Shown here piece after piece: positions 20,215 through 35,200 of a stretch of DNA of 64,000 nucleotides. Source of the stretch: Dromiciops gliroides (taxonomy: Eukaryota; Chordata; Mammalia; Microbiotheria; Microbiotheriidae); assembly GCF_019393635.1 (NCBI RefSeq), contig NC_057862.1, positions 261,468,441 to 261,532,440 on the forward strand, in the 5' to 3' direction. Position numbers and translations under genes: made by a program. Within the stretch, counting starts at the first letter, position 1. Every line of letters begins with the position of its first letter. The notes under the pieces were generated by a model. That model saw only the letters and a list, made by a program, of their open reading frames with translations. It made no database searches and was not told the origin of the DNA.

Positions 20215-23200
20215 GTAAGACATTCTCAATTATCTGTCACTTTTCAAGATAGCTGGTTTAAAGTAGAATTGTGATGGGCAGACTCTCTAAGCGGTGTCAG
20301 AACAAAGGCCTCATGCTGGACAAACTTAAAATGCCAGAAGCATTTAACACAAACCTTCGCTTCTCTCAAATCCCTAACCGTAACCTAAAAATATCACCGA
20401 GAAACTTGTTTAAAATGCTGATTGGTTTGATTATAGTTAAAACCATTGCGTTTCGTTGTCTTCAAAAAAGAAAAAAAGTTTGGTTTGATTTTTGTAGGTT
20501 TTTCTCAACAATGTTTCTCAATCTCAGAAATAGAACTTTTTTTTAAAGTTTGCTACTAATGGTAAGAAGTACTGATTTAAAGAGTGCATTTGGAAAACAT
20601 TTTATTTTAGAAACACATTCTTTTCTATACCATAATATTTAGGCAAACATTAAGTTTATTTTTCAGACCCTGAGCATGCTGAGAAGAAGATAGATTCTTA
20701 AAATGCCATGTGTAATTCACAAACTACAAAATCTAGAGATAAGACTATATTGGCTCTTGGTTGGTCAGAGTGGATGGGATTTTCAGTTTAGGTCACTTTT
20801 TTTTTCAATCTGAAAACTTTTATTAAAGACCTACTTTAGGCAGAATCACTGTGACAGGAATACAAGAGGAAAGGGACAAGAAAAGCAGCAAGTATGTAAG
20901 TACCAGTTGTGTGGTAGAGATGTAGATACAGAAATAGTGTTATACATAATCCCATCCTTGAAGAAGCTTATTGTTTAGATGTGGAAATATGAGCTCATTG
21001 AATAATCAATTAATACAAGATAATATATTGAAAAGTACTACATTGAATAGTACAAAGTGGTGTAGAAGTTTAGAAGCCCTGGTTTTTTATGGCTACAGGG
21101 AAGAGATGGGTCTTCACTTCAGCTTGCCTTTGTTCGATGGAAAGAGTAGTGCATTCCAAGTGAAAAAGAATAACTTGAACAAAGGAATGGTCAGAAGAAA
21201 TTAAAGTTAACCTTTTTTAAGAATCATAAAGGCACTAGTCTGACTAAAAAGGAAGATGTCATTTCTCTACTTCCAATCTGCCTCCATACTGCTCAGCCTT
21301 TAGGAATTGGAATCGAATCAGTACTATTTGGGAGTGACAAATCTACTGTTCCAGATGGACTCTGGTGGAAAACCTGTTTTTATTAGACTGCCAAAAGCTA
21401 CTCCCAAGGAACCCTGCCCTCAAGCCAAAGACTATGTATTATATGTGCAGTGTTATAAAATTCTTAATCTGGGATCCACAGCCCCCCCAAGGAATCCATA
21501 GACAAATTTAAGAAGGTCTGTGAATTTTTTAAATACATATTTTAAAATTTTTGATATAGTTGATTTCCTTTGTAATGTATTTTATTTCATCCATTTAAAA
21601 ACATGAGGAGTCCATGACACAAAAAAAGATCTAATGTTAAAGGGAATATGTTAAAAAGCCACAATTGCACAAAACAAAAGGCCTTCTGGTTGTCTAAAAC
21701 TTGTACTTAAATATAATTTCACTTACAAGTATAAATCCTGTATAATTGAATTAAACAAGCATTAAAATGTTATTTTCTGCAATAGTTAAAGCTTTCTCAA
21801 ACTCAGTATTTTACTGAGTTATCAGTCAGATTATATTATAATAAACTGGGAGACATTTCATTTAGATTAACGGTAAAAGTAAATAGTTAGGTTCTGTTTG
21901 TGATGTTGCTTATAAGTGAATCCAATTAGTAGAAACAACAAGAGCACCTTTTTCCAGTGATGGCCTAATGTTATTTTCCTTCCCAAGTACTATGATGGTC
22001 CTTAATATCTGATTATTGTTACACACAATAGAAATACTTACATTCGGAATTGTTAAAAGGAAACACATCAGTTAGATACATTTTCAGGCAACTGTAACCC
22101 TTGTCTAGACATTTTAGATATTAACAGACTATCTCTTAGGAATTGTGCAGCTCTCCTTGGGAAAACAATCCTAAAAGTATAAGTTGGGAAATTTCCATCT
22201 AGAGGAGGAGCAAAAAAGTAAAGATAAAATGTTGCAGTATTTACTGAAATTCTTTATATAATGATTAGTGTTCTGATAGTAACTTCATAGACTTTTTTCT
22301 ATGGCTTTGCTGTCCCTTGTTTCACTTACCTACCTATCTGCTGCTTTTTAGTTTCCTTTGTTGGCTCATCTTACATATTGAAGGACAAACGACAACAATC
22401 ATACATATCCCACTCCCTACCTTTTGGTGTACTCCTAAACTCTGTTCTGGGCTCCGTTCTGTAGGTAACTTCATCAGATTCTATGGGTTCATTTATATTT
22501 ATGACTCCATATCTCAGTGTGTGTATTGACATCTCCATTTGGAGAGCAGAATATTTTCTCCTGTCTCCTCTTGCAGCGGGGAAAGAGGTCTGTCACCCCA
22601 AATCTGCCCATGCTCCAAACTTGCATGTTTCTGTTGGAGGCCTTTCTCAGTCACCCAGGTTCCCAAACCTTGGAGTCATCAACCCACTCTAATTTACTCC
22701 ACAGTTATAATCAATTGTCAAGCCTTATTTGTTTTACCTCCACAGCATCTCCCACCTGTCTCCTTCTCTGTTCACACAACTTCCACCCTAGTTCAGACAC
22801 TTATCATCTCTGTCCTAGACCACTGCAATATCTTCCTAGTTGATCTCTCTCTCTGCCTCCCTTTTCCACTTCATCGTCTACACGCTTGCCAAAGTGATAT
22901 TCCTAAAGCACTATATCTGACCTCCCCTGCTCAGTAAACTCTAGTGGCTCTCTCCCTGTTCTCTTTAATATCAAATACAAGCTCCTCTGTTTGGCATTTA
23001 AAACCCTGCACAACCTGGCTCCAAATCTCCAACCTACCTTTCCAAGCTAATTATTTTTATCATTCTATTACTCCATTTTACATGTGCTGTTCGGGCCAAA
23101 CTTGCTTTCATTCTGTACCTCACACTGTACTGACCCATTTCACTGCCTTTACAAAGGATGTTTTCCACAGCTTGAATGGACTGATTCTTAGAAGCCCTAA

Positions 23201-26200
23201 TTTTGTTCAAAACGCATCTTAAGTAATATAAACTCTATGAGGACTTTCCTGATTCTCTTCAGCAATTAGTTCCAGTTCCATCCCCACTCTCAAAATCACC
23301 TTGAAATATTTAGTATATGTGTTTAAGTTTTGTCTTCCCAATAGAATAAGCTCCTTGACTATAGGGACTGTTTGTTTTTGCATCCTTGGCTCCATAACAT
23401 ATGTATTTAGAATATAAAGGCTTTTAATACATATTTATTAAGTTCATCTTTTCTCAGTGCCTGTCTTACTGATGAGAGATCTTTGAGTACAATTAACTTA
23501 TGTTTGTATTATATTTGTGTCTATAATCTAACTTTCTCGTTCTGTTATTTATATTTTTCTGAGTTGGAGCCAAGATAAGAGTTGAAAGTTCATTTTTGGT
23601 AGGAAAGGGCAGTTTCCTAATCATATGTGTATGATACCTTTCTACCATATTCTACCTTTCAAGCCTATGTGGCATTGATTTTGACCTTTGTACTCTAGTC
23701 CCTTGCACCTATCACATGCTGTGTTGCTCTTGATGTTCCCTCAATAAACAAGAATTTACCAAGTACCTCCTTGCTATGTCTTAGGCACGGGATATACTTG
23801 AGATACACTTTAAAAAGTGAAAGTTCTTACTCTCAAGGAACTTGTATTCTGCTAGAATATTCTTGATATTTATCTTACCTTTTGTTGCAAAATCTCATAA
23901 GTTTAAGAGACCTCAGATGCCTAAACAGAAATCTTCTCCATAATGTCCCCAATAAGCAGTAATCTAGCTGCTGCTTGAAGAATTCTTCTGATGATAAAGC
24001 ATAATGCAACCCATCCCACTTTTGTTCAGTTGTGACTGTTGGTCACTTTTCTGTCTATATGTGAAATCTGTACCTCAATGGCTTTAATATGGTACTCATT
24101 GTTCTGCCCTGTTTAAAAGAATACTATCACCCAAATCTGGGCCCCAAAATGAAATACCATCTGCCGTCCTTTTCTCCTTTAAAAATAATTTTTAAAAAAT
24201 CTTTTGTTAGTGCCGATTTCTTTATATTTTTCCTACAAGCAAACTCAAGTAGGATAAGTATTACTGAAAAAATATAAGGGAATAAAAGTTGTAAGTATAA
24301 AAGTTAGAAGTTAGATAAACGTAGCCCTCCCTACAAAAGGATTTGGACCATCTCAGAATAGCAGTCTTATTACTCAGATTCAGTTAATGATTATTCTTAT
24401 TGTCTCTGTTTAGCATTACCAAACCAACAACTTCAGGATTTTGAAATCATTATTACCTAGTATAAAACTGGCTCTGTAATGACTTGTGTATAGCTTTTTT
24501 TTTTCTTGCTCTAGCATGTAGCATAAAACCAGTAACTCTAGAAGTTACACAGGTCTTTGTTTTGTTTTGTTTTGTTTTGTTTTGCAATGCTTCTAAGTGT
24601 CATTTCCTTATAAAATAATATTAAGTGCATGCATGTACAAATTTTAATTTAGGATAACATAATGTTGATCTCTTCTGAAATACAGTGCTGTATACAGAGC
24701 ACTAGGCCTAGAGTCAGAAAGATCTGAGTTCAAATGTAGTCTTACATGTCTACCAGTGTGATCCTGGGCATGTCACTTACCTGCTATTTGCCTCCATTTC
24801 CTCTTCTGTAAAATGGGGATAATAATAGTACATACCTTCCAGGGTTGTTGTAAGAATCAAATTCGATAATAATTATAAAGTGCTTAGCCCAGTGCCTAGC
24901 GCACAGTAAGCACTATATAAATGTTAGTTGTTATTGTTGTAATAAATGGCTTACTTTAAGGTATTGTGGACCTTTCCTAATTGCATGTTTAAAATATACA
25001 TCTAGATCAGAGATTCTTAATCTGAGACCTGTGAACTTGTTTTCTTAAAAAATATTTTGATAACGATTAGTGTAATTTGTTTCTTTTGCAAATTTCTTCT
25101 CCTTTTTGGGATTTAAAAACATGATTCACCAGACTACAAAAGTGATTTATGACACCAAAAAGATAAAGAACCCCTGATATAGACTGAAAAATAATTTGGG
25201 ATTAACCATCAACTGCATTTGGAATAGCTTTTGTGAATGTATGTCTTTGGGAATCAGAAAAGATGGCAGAGAGGGAGGCAATAGAACCCAACTTTTCTTG
25301 CACAATTACTTCAGCAAAGATCAAGGGAGAATATTAGACTAAGTGATGATTGGTAAAGCCAAGGAAAAACAATAGTGAGTGCCTTTTCCAGCATGAGGAG
25401 ACAGGCCTATGGGCATTTTGGGAGGGAGCTAGTACAGGGACACTGGTACAGAGGTCTTATAGATAGATGCAGACTATGGCTATGGCCTGTAGCTCTGTAC
25501 AGGATAGGGAACTTGGATCAAAGTAGACTTTTCAGCTCAGAGTTCAACTCTGCTCAACTCTGAGACTCAGAGTGGTAGAGGTTTCCAACCAGGGCTAGGG
25601 CCTAAAACTATGTGCCCAGATCAAGGAGTAAGGACCAGGCACAAGCCTATGATTTTATTGATCAGAACTAGTGGAGCCTTCCATAATGGTAATTGGTGCT
25701 AGCAGTGATCTACTGGGGAGCTCTGATGAAGGATGAGCCTGTGACTGTGGCACCCATACCCTAAACTCAGATTGTCAACCTTCAACTCTTTGAGCAGGAG
25801 GACAGCAACCAAACCTTAGAGTGCTGAAAGTTTGCAGCAGCTTGCTGGACTGAGAAAATTCTGCCTAGCTTTCTTAGAACTTGAGTACAATGTGAAAATA
25901 AGTAGAATGCAGCATTTGTGTCCTGAGCCAAAATTCAGAGCTTTCAGGTCTTAGAAAAAATACCGCAAGTAGTCAAAAAGAGCTTGAGTATCAAAGAGCC
26001 ACACTCAGCATCACCCAAGACTTGGTAGTACCAGTATAGGGAGAGAGGAGAGCTTCTAATCTGATACTTGAAAAGATAAAGTCTCACAACCAAGAATAAC
26101 TCAGCCCTCTATAACTAAGTATAATCCTATGAACAGTGGGGAGTTAGGGAATAGGCCTTTAATGAAATATAAGACTTCCTGATAGAAAACAGTAGGATTC

Positions 26201-29200
26201 CTAATGAAAAGACCAGAGCTGAAGAGAAACTTTGAAAAAGAAACAGAAAAGTCAAGAGAAACATTAAAAGGTAAATACAACTGAGCAATTAAAAGGAACT
26301 ATAAGGTGACTATAGAATTACATATCCTTCATATAAGGATGAAGTGTTATTATATTCTATTGGAGGCAGTTGGCTGCTGGACTTGGAGTCAGGAAGATCT
26401 AAATTTAAATTTAGTCTAGGACACTTACTTGCTGTATGTCCCTGGGCAAGTCACAACTTCTGTTTGCTTCAGCAAACTGTGAAATAGGGATAATAATATC
26501 ACCTGCCTCGAAGGGTTGTTGTGAGGATCAAATGAGATAATAATTTGTAAATGAGATATATTTTTAAAAAGCGCTTAGCTCAGTGCCTAGCACATAGTAG
26601 GCACTATATAAATGCTTAATCCCTCCTTCTGCTTCTCCTCCCACCTTCCACCCCAATAGCAAGAGAAAAAAATCTGTTACCTTAAAGCTTTGTTATAATC
26701 AAAGATTATAGAGGGAATTTATTAATAAGATGAAGGCCTGGAAGTGGTTTGCTATGCTTTGATTGCGAGATTAAAATTGGATATTAGATCATAAATCTAC
26801 CCTACTTAACCTTTCCCTTAATTTATCTCCCAGAGTAGTAAATGGAAGAAGCTTCTGGTTTTCTAGATAGAGCTTTTATTGTATGGTAGTCACAAGGTGA
26901 TGTTGATTAGAAGGATAGGAAAGTAGAAATACAATACAAATCATCTTAAGTCTAGGCTTAGTCTATATTCCGTATAAAACTCACCAAAAGCGGAAGGCCA
27001 CCTTTGGGGCAAGAGACCAAGTCAAGCACATGCTGCTAACTGAGAGCCGGGCCGAGTCATATTCCAGTCCGCATCTGTCTGTGCAGCGCAGCCAGGAGAC
27101 CAGCGGAGCAGGATAAAAGGCCCCACTTCCGTTCTCTCCTTGCCTTTTAAGCTCGCACCGCGGAAGTCGAGTGCTCAGCAGGCAATCTGGCGTGCGTAGC
27201 TTATGCTGTTGGTCTCCTCCCCAAAAGGGTGGTCCTAAAAAAAACCTGGCGTCTCTCCATTATCTAACCGACCCGTTAAAACTTTTTACCACATTCCCCC
27301 CTTTTGTTCCTCAAGAAACAAAATATTTCCTTGACGGAACAGTAAAAATAATATAATAACTATTGCTAACTAACAATATGTGAACAACAATATAGAAAAG
27401 AAAGAGAGGAAAGTTTTGTCCAGAGGGGCGATTTTTTTTTTTCCTCATGAACCGACGCTTTGACATTACTCTTGCAAAGGGAGAGCCTCTGCAGAGAGTA
27501 CATGTTACAGATAGTGTATATTATAACAGAAAGGAGATAGTAAAAACTAATAAAGCAAAACAGTTCATATAAAGTCTCTGAGTTCTCTTGTCATGGTAAG
27601 ATGTCATCAGGAGGAAACTGGATTCTGGTCTGGAAAACTGAATTCTGGACTCTGGTCTGGATTCTGGTCTGGAAAAACTGGATTCTGGACTCTGGTCTGG
27701 AAAGCTGGATTCTCTTCTTCAACTGTTTGAATTGCTGTATTTTTACTAAACCTTAGCATAGCATTGTCAATGATCAAATTAATAAATTCCATTACATGAT
27801 TATCTTGAGAGAAGAAAGAAAAGAGAGGAAAAAGAAGATCCCAGGGAAGAAATAGTTAGAACAATCTCCATTACATTTTGTGAGAAGAAAAAAACTTTTA
27901 AAATATAGGGGAGGGGGCAGCTAGGTGGCACAGTGAATAGAGCACTGGCCCTGGATTCAGGAGGACCTGAGTTCAAATCCAGGCTCAGACACTTGACACT
28001 TACTAGCTGTGTAACCCTGGGCAAGTCATTGCCCCATTGCACCGCAAAAAATATATATATATATATGGGGGAAGGAGAGGTGAAGGATTGAACACACACA
28101 CATGTGGAAATCAATGAGAACAGGATAAAAGGAGAGGGAGACAAAAACCTTACTTCCATCAGAAGCAGATAAAAAAGGGTAGAAAACATTCTCAGACATA
28201 AAGTTTGGTGTAGAAATATATTCAACTCAGCTGGGAATTGGGATGGGGGAGTAAAAGAGAAGGTAAATTAAGAGGGATTAGTTACAACCAAAACAAACAA
28301 GTGTCATTGGGTTGATCCTGAAAGGATAAAACCTCCTTAAAAGGGGAAAAGGGTAATTCCAGATTCTGGAAAAGGGAAAGAGTTTAAAAAGGTTGGCAGC
28401 AGAAGTAGATTCTATCAGGTATGGATCTCTAGTGGTGAACACAGTCCTGTTATCACTTCTTCCATATAAAGAACTGGGTGGAGCTGTAGACAGGAAAAAG
28501 AAGAGTGGAGGGAAATACACAGTCATAATTATGAGCACAAATGGGATAGATTCACCTATAAAACAGAAAAGGATAGCAAAATTAATTAGGAATGGTATGT
28601 TCAAAGGTGTTTTCAAAAAATGCAGACATAGACTTGAAACAAATATTCACACAGTAAAATAATGGGCGGAGGCAAAATTTGTTATGCCTCATATTTATTC
28701 AGAAAAACAGGGATATGCAACAGTGAATTCAAATAAACAGGCAAACTACATTATCCCTCAAGGTACCATATACAAGGAGTCATGTACACAGAATACAACA
28801 GGATGTAAATATTTAAGTGAAAATTTAAGTAATTTCCAAGGAGAAATAAACATCAATATCATAATGGATTTCAATATACCCCTTTTAAATCTAGACAAAT
28901 TTAACAAAAAGATAAGAAATAAATTAAGAACCCAAATATAAATTTAGAAATGTTAGCTATAATAGCTCTCTGGTATTTGCCAAATGGGACTAGAAAGGAA
29001 TGTTGTTATAACCAAGAGTATTTGTACTATTAGCAGAATTGAATGGCATAAAAACCTCACAAACATGCAGAAATATTAAACATATCCTTTATTGATCGTA
29101 ACAACAATAAAAAATTATATTCAATAAAGGTCCTTTGAAGAAAGCATTACAATTGATTGGAGAGTATAATTTAATCTTATAGCAACTGTGGATCTCTCTT

Positions 29201-32200
29201 GACAAAAAGACAATGGACTCAATACAGAATGAGACAATTTTTTTTTTACCTGGGCCATGTGGGAATTTGTTTTGCTTGACAATGCATATTTGTTACAAGG
29301 GTTTTGACTTTTCTTTTTTCTCCCCATAGGAAGAGATGGGAATGAGGGGACTAGGCATAAAGATTTGCAAACACTGCCCCCCTAAAAAAAATTAGAAGAA
29401 AACAAAAGACCCCAAGTAATCACCAGTAAACAGAACAATTTTGAAAATTATATTTTAATTTTAATATAGGCTTTAAAAAGAAAAGCAAACTGTATATAAT
29501 AGAGGTTCACAGTTTTATGTACATTGTTGTTCTGTACTTTGTATGGAAATACTCATTATTTGATGTTTAAGTTCAGAATAAAACAAAAATAAAAAGGGAA
29601 AAAATGTTAGGTTAGGTCAAAGAACAAATCATAGAAAAACCATAAAAAAATGAATGAGACAAAAACTAAAAGAAAAGAAGACAAATCAAACAACCACAAC
29701 TACAAATTACAAAATTACAGATTACCAAAATACAAATTCAGAAAATCAAGAGATTAATAAAATTGCAAGGAAAGAATACAAGACAATTAGAGAAGAGAGT
29801 ACATTAGCATAATCCCTTCAAAGACTTTGGTTTAGATCTTTCCAGTAAGGGAGATATGAAAAAGCAGTGGCAGTGTATTTGGTTTTTGGAAAGCAGAAAT
29901 TCTTTTTTTTTTTTTGTATCATTTTGCCATTTTAGCATAAAAAACACTGAGTTTGGAATTGATTCTATTAGTGTAAATGTCTTGAAATTTTCCATCATAA
30001 GCTGATGAAAAGTAGTATTCCCGGGGCAGCTAGATGGCGCAGTGGATAGAGCACTGGCCCTGGAGTCAGGAGGACCTGAGTTCAAATTCGGCCTCAGACA
30101 CTTAACACTTACTAGCTGTGTGACCCTGGGCAAGTCACTTAACCCCAACTGCCTCACTTAAAAAAAAAAAAAAGAAAGAAAAGTAATATTCCCCCCACCC
30201 TCTTAAACCCTTTTGACCCTAACAATAAAGTTTTGAATGTATCTGAATATAACAATTGGCCCTTTTCCATAACTGCATTTGGGACATAGAGATTCAGTCA
30301 GCACAAAGTGAAAGGTTTGTTGTGTCTGAAGAGCTCTTTTGTTTGGTGAAAAAGTAAAACTTATATTCTTTGCACTATTTCATGTAATTATGTGGTATCA
30401 CAGATTTTTATCCATTTCTAAAGTACTGATTTTTTTTTTAAACTTTGTATTTTCCAGTAGTATATCTGGAGATGAAAGTCAGTAGCTTAGATTTTTCTCA
30501 ACTTTGGACATTTTTATAAGTCCTTAATTGTTGTAACTATATTTGAATATAGTAAATCTTAACCTCTCAGTGCCCTAGGCAACTATCTAAAGCTATAAAT
30601 TGCAGAGAGGATGCAGACCTGCACTGATAGAGATAGTTCTTCACCCAGGAATTCCCTGTGCCAGTAAAATCACAGTCCAGTCCCTATCTCTTCTTACCCC
30701 TAAATGGATAAAGGTTTTTGGACTGTGAATTAAAACTTGTGTAAACTATTTCTGATGATAATTTTAGAAGAAATGAAAAGATGAATTATTGAAATTTTTA
30801 AATTGCCTCTTTTAATATTTGACACTTTCTGTAGTTTAAGCAGTCGACAATTTGGCATGCTTGATTAACTTTTTGCTAAGGACAATACTTTAAAGGCATT
30901 TTTCTCCATGCAATTCTAATATGTGTTAAGTATAACAACTTTAAAATCCAGATCGTATCACTGATATTTTATTGACATCAAAAATAAAAGACTGGAGAAG
31001 TCTGAGATAACCTTTTCTTGAAAAAAAACCTGTAGTTAATGGAAATCTGCCTCCAAAAGTGTAACAAAGGGTTTTCAATCTTGTTCAAACTTTTTTTGGC
31101 TAGACTTATCCAGAAAATTATGTAAGTTGACCATGTCAAGCTATTTATATAGTATACAGTATATACAAATGCACAGTCTGGTAGTAGACTCCCATGGACT
31201 TAGAAAATCACATTTTGGGGCAGCTAGGTGGTGCAATGGATAAAGCACTGGCCCTGGATTCAGGAGGACCTGAGTTCAAATCCAGCTTCAGCCACTTAAC
31301 ACTTACTAGCTGTGTGACCCTGGGCAAGTCACTTAACCCCAATTGCCTCACTAAAAAAAAAAAAAAAGAAAAAAGAAAATCACATTTTAGCTTCCCAAAG
31401 CTTGTTAGAGTTTGTTTTTAAATAATTATTTACAATTTTTGCATTAAGACATCGAGAAGCAATAGGGCAACAAACATTAAGAGCTTTACTATGTGCCTCA
31501 CAAATGGTGAAAGAATGAACTAAATAGTGGATTTAGGACCATATGAGTTACATTTCAAATATCTGGAACTCATTTTTGGTTTTCAAATGTAAGCCAAAAA
31601 AAAAAAAAAAGACTTTGAATGCCTAAAATAAAAAGCAAAGTTGATACAACAAAGTTCCTGTATTTTTAATCATAGAATAATTTCTTGGGCCAGCTTTATT
31701 ATCTGGTCTCAAAGTCATAGCTTATTAGTTATACTAACAATAATGAGATTTGATATCTATTGAAAAAAAGAGAAAAAAAAAAGTTCAGCTACCTGGAGTC
31801 ATTTAATAGAGAAACAGCCACTCATGTTCTTGTGGACTTAGAAGATGATCACTATCATAATTGTGTCCCTGAATTATTCATAAAAGGTTAAATTGTATGT
31901 TCATTGTGCTTTGTTTAAGAAAATAAGGGGGTGGCACAGTTGGTAGATCACTGACCCTGAAGTTGAGAGGACTTAAGTTCAAATATCACCTCAGACACAA
32001 GCTGTGTGACCCTGGGCAAGTCACTTAACCCCAGTTGCCTTAAACATCCAGAACTGTCCCCAGTTGTCCTAGTATATATCTTGCCATTGGACCCAGACTA
32101 CTCTGGGGGAGAGAGTGAGGTTGGTGACCTTGAACAGCCCTCCCTCACTTAAATCTAATTCATTTTGAGAATGAAGGACAAACAGTAAGACAAAAAGGAA

Positions 32201-35200
32201 ATGTATAATTTATTTTAGAAAGATTTTAAATTTAACATTGGTGCTTGAATAGATATGCTACCAAAAAACTTTGCAGAATGACATTCCCCGACCATGCTAA
32301 GTTTTATTATATTTTGTTTATCTTTTATTTTGCTTTCCATTTCTAGTGGTTATAGTATGACTAAGAGCATAGTGGGAATTTTGTAATGTAACTACATTTC
32401 TGTAGTTTTATATAACCTATATCTGTATGTACAGAAGTCAGGATGTTTTAATGATTTTTTGAAAATTATTTTTCTTTCTTTTTTGCCATTTACAATTTTG
32501 CCATTTTTCACACATAAATTCATTTCCTATATGTACTATATGTGATGCTATGGTATTGTAAATTAAAAACAAAAAATAAAGTAGTTATTAAATATTGATA
32601 TCCTCTCCCCACTCCTTTGCAAGGGGCAGGGTGGTCCATGGATGTGCTGAACATTACATATGATGTCAGATTTTTTTCAATATATTGATCTTCTCTTTAA
32701 TATTGTTATAAAGTATGGTTCTCTGGGAGGGGAGAGGAGGATATGGGGGAAATTCAGGCAATTTAAAACAAAAAGATAAATAAAAATATACTTCTAAAAA
32801 TTTTTAATAATGATAGGAAAAGAGGACAGCTAGATGGCACAGTGGATAAAGCACACTAGCCCTGGATTCAGGAGTACCTGAGTTCAAATCCGACCTCAGA
32901 CACTTAACACTTACTAGCTGTGTGACCCTGGGCAAGTCACTTAACCCCAATTGCCTCACCAAAAAAAATAATAATAATAATGATAGGAAGAGAACTACTA
33001 GTGGTCTTAAAAGTGTACTTATTGGGGGCAGTTAGGTGGCACAGCGGATAAAGCACCAGCCCTTTTATTAAACTGGAGTCTATCTCCTTGCAGTTTCTTC
33101 TGGTGCCAAACATTTTCCAAATGAAAACCCTTCAAATATTTTATTATAATCATATCTCCCTTCTCTGCTTGTTATACCTTCTCAGTTTTAGACATTTTTC
33201 ATTCCTTTAACTGATTATCATAGACTGTCTAGCGCCTTTGCATTCTTGGTCACTGACTGTCAATGACCTCTGAAAGCTCTCCACCTTATTAATCCTCCTA
33301 TCTACTTTAATATTATTATGAAGGGCCAAGTGGTAGAGTAGCAAGAGCGTTGCCTGGATTTTAGTCCTACTTCTGCCGTTAATGAATTACTAGCTTTCTG
33401 ACCTTGGGCACATCTTTGGGCTTCAGTTTCTTTATCTTTAAAAAAAGGAAATTGTATTAAATAATTCACCTGTGGTCTCTTCTCTAAATTTCCATGCTTA
33501 TGTGAATATGTAGCTTTAGTAGCTAATATCCCTTGAACATGTTTTTATGGTGTAGTTTGTAAGCCTCTCAAGAGTAGTATAATTATCTTTGTATCTTCCT
33601 CATTATGTAGCCCTATGGTGTCTCAGAGTCAACTGCTCCTTGTATCTAGTATCTTGTATCTTGTATGTAGTATGCAGTGCCTTGCATAGAGCAGACACTA
33701 AATAAATGTTGAATAATTTAAAAAATAAGACTGTTATATGAGATATGGATCACAGAACTATTCATACTTCTCACACCATTTAGATGTTCACATTTAGAAT
33801 TCTAGCAGGTGAAATTTGCAAGTGGCTTTGTCATAACAATGTCACTGAAATTAAATTGGCTATTAGTCTGAGTTTTGGGGTAATTATAAAATTTTTGTCA
33901 ATAGCTTTTATAAATAAATTTAGATCTTGCAGCTATGGGGAACAGTTGAATGTTTAGTGTTTAAAATAATTTTTATATCAAAACTTTCATCATAAGTTGA
34001 AAATTATTAGTGTGTGGTACACATATATACTCATAAGTTACTCTTATGGTGATAGTGTCTCTCTTATACCTTAAGTTTAAAGTAAGTCATGAAAATTTTT
34101 TTCCTCTGATCACTTACAAACCTATTCCAATTTCATGAAGGTTAAATTAAGTACACATTAAGTGTGCATTAATTAAGGTGAAGGCATTGAGTATTATAAG
34201 CATTTGTAATGCACTTAACACAGTGTTTGACACATAGTAGGATCTTAGTAATTAACTTATAGCCTCCCCCTCCTTTCTTCTTTCTTTCCTTCTCAGTAAA
34301 TACCTACTGAGAAATTAATTCAGAACTATGATCACCACTGCTTTTTTTGATTCATATTATGCAACTATTAAGCAACATATAAATCTATAAGCTATTTTTA
34401 TTATATAATAATTTAAAATATCAATGAATATGTTTAAATAAAGTACAAATCATGTATAACCTATGTCTGATTGCTTACCACCTCGGGGAGGGGAGAGGGG
34501 GAAGGAGGGATACAATTTGGAACTCAAATTTTTAGATAAAAATGTTTATTATTGACAGATATGTAGATAGAGTGCAAGTAATTGCCAAGTTCTAGAAATG
34601 GTTATTATTGGGAGATCTTGGGAAATGTTTTTGAGTACCACACTGAAACCTTTAACCCTTATTTCATTTAGGATCTCTTTTCAAAGTTGCTGGCTGAGTG
34701 AATTATATCCCAGGTACTTAATGTAGCTAATATAATACAGCTTTATTTTTTTAATGTTCCTTTTGATAGCTTCTTATCTCCTCTTAATTATCATAGCAAA
34801 AGATAGCTTTCATTTCTGTTTCCTATTGAATGTGCTAGAGATGCTGACAGAACAAATTTCTGCCCTGGTAATTTATTCTTTTTTTTTTTTACATTGTAAT
34901 GTTATGAAACCAAGACTCTCAAATCAAATTGTGGGATTTATCTTTTATCGTTTACCTTTCCCTAGGAAGAGTTGAGAAAAAATTTTAACAATTGATAATA
35001 TTCTTTTGGAGTTTTTTTGGGGGGGGGGCAGGGCAATGAGGGTTCAGTGACTTGCCCAAGGTCAAACAATTGATAATTCTTAAGGGATATGGGTTGATTA
35101 ATTGAAAGACATCTGTAGTCCTAGAATAACATTTCTTTGTATACTTAGCATTAAATAAAAATATCTTGGGTTTATTGAATGCATGCCACCCAAAGAAATG

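Noticed and set aside
28393-28662. 89-codon ORF as a possible gene
   Set aside because: Its second half is the L1 ORF2 N-terminus ([11 protein letters not shown]); treated as LINE.
30023-30100. A-box/B-box pairs as possible tRNA genes
   Set aside because: All such heads belong to SINE copies with poly(A) tails and target duplications; no cloverleaf-complete tRNA was seen.
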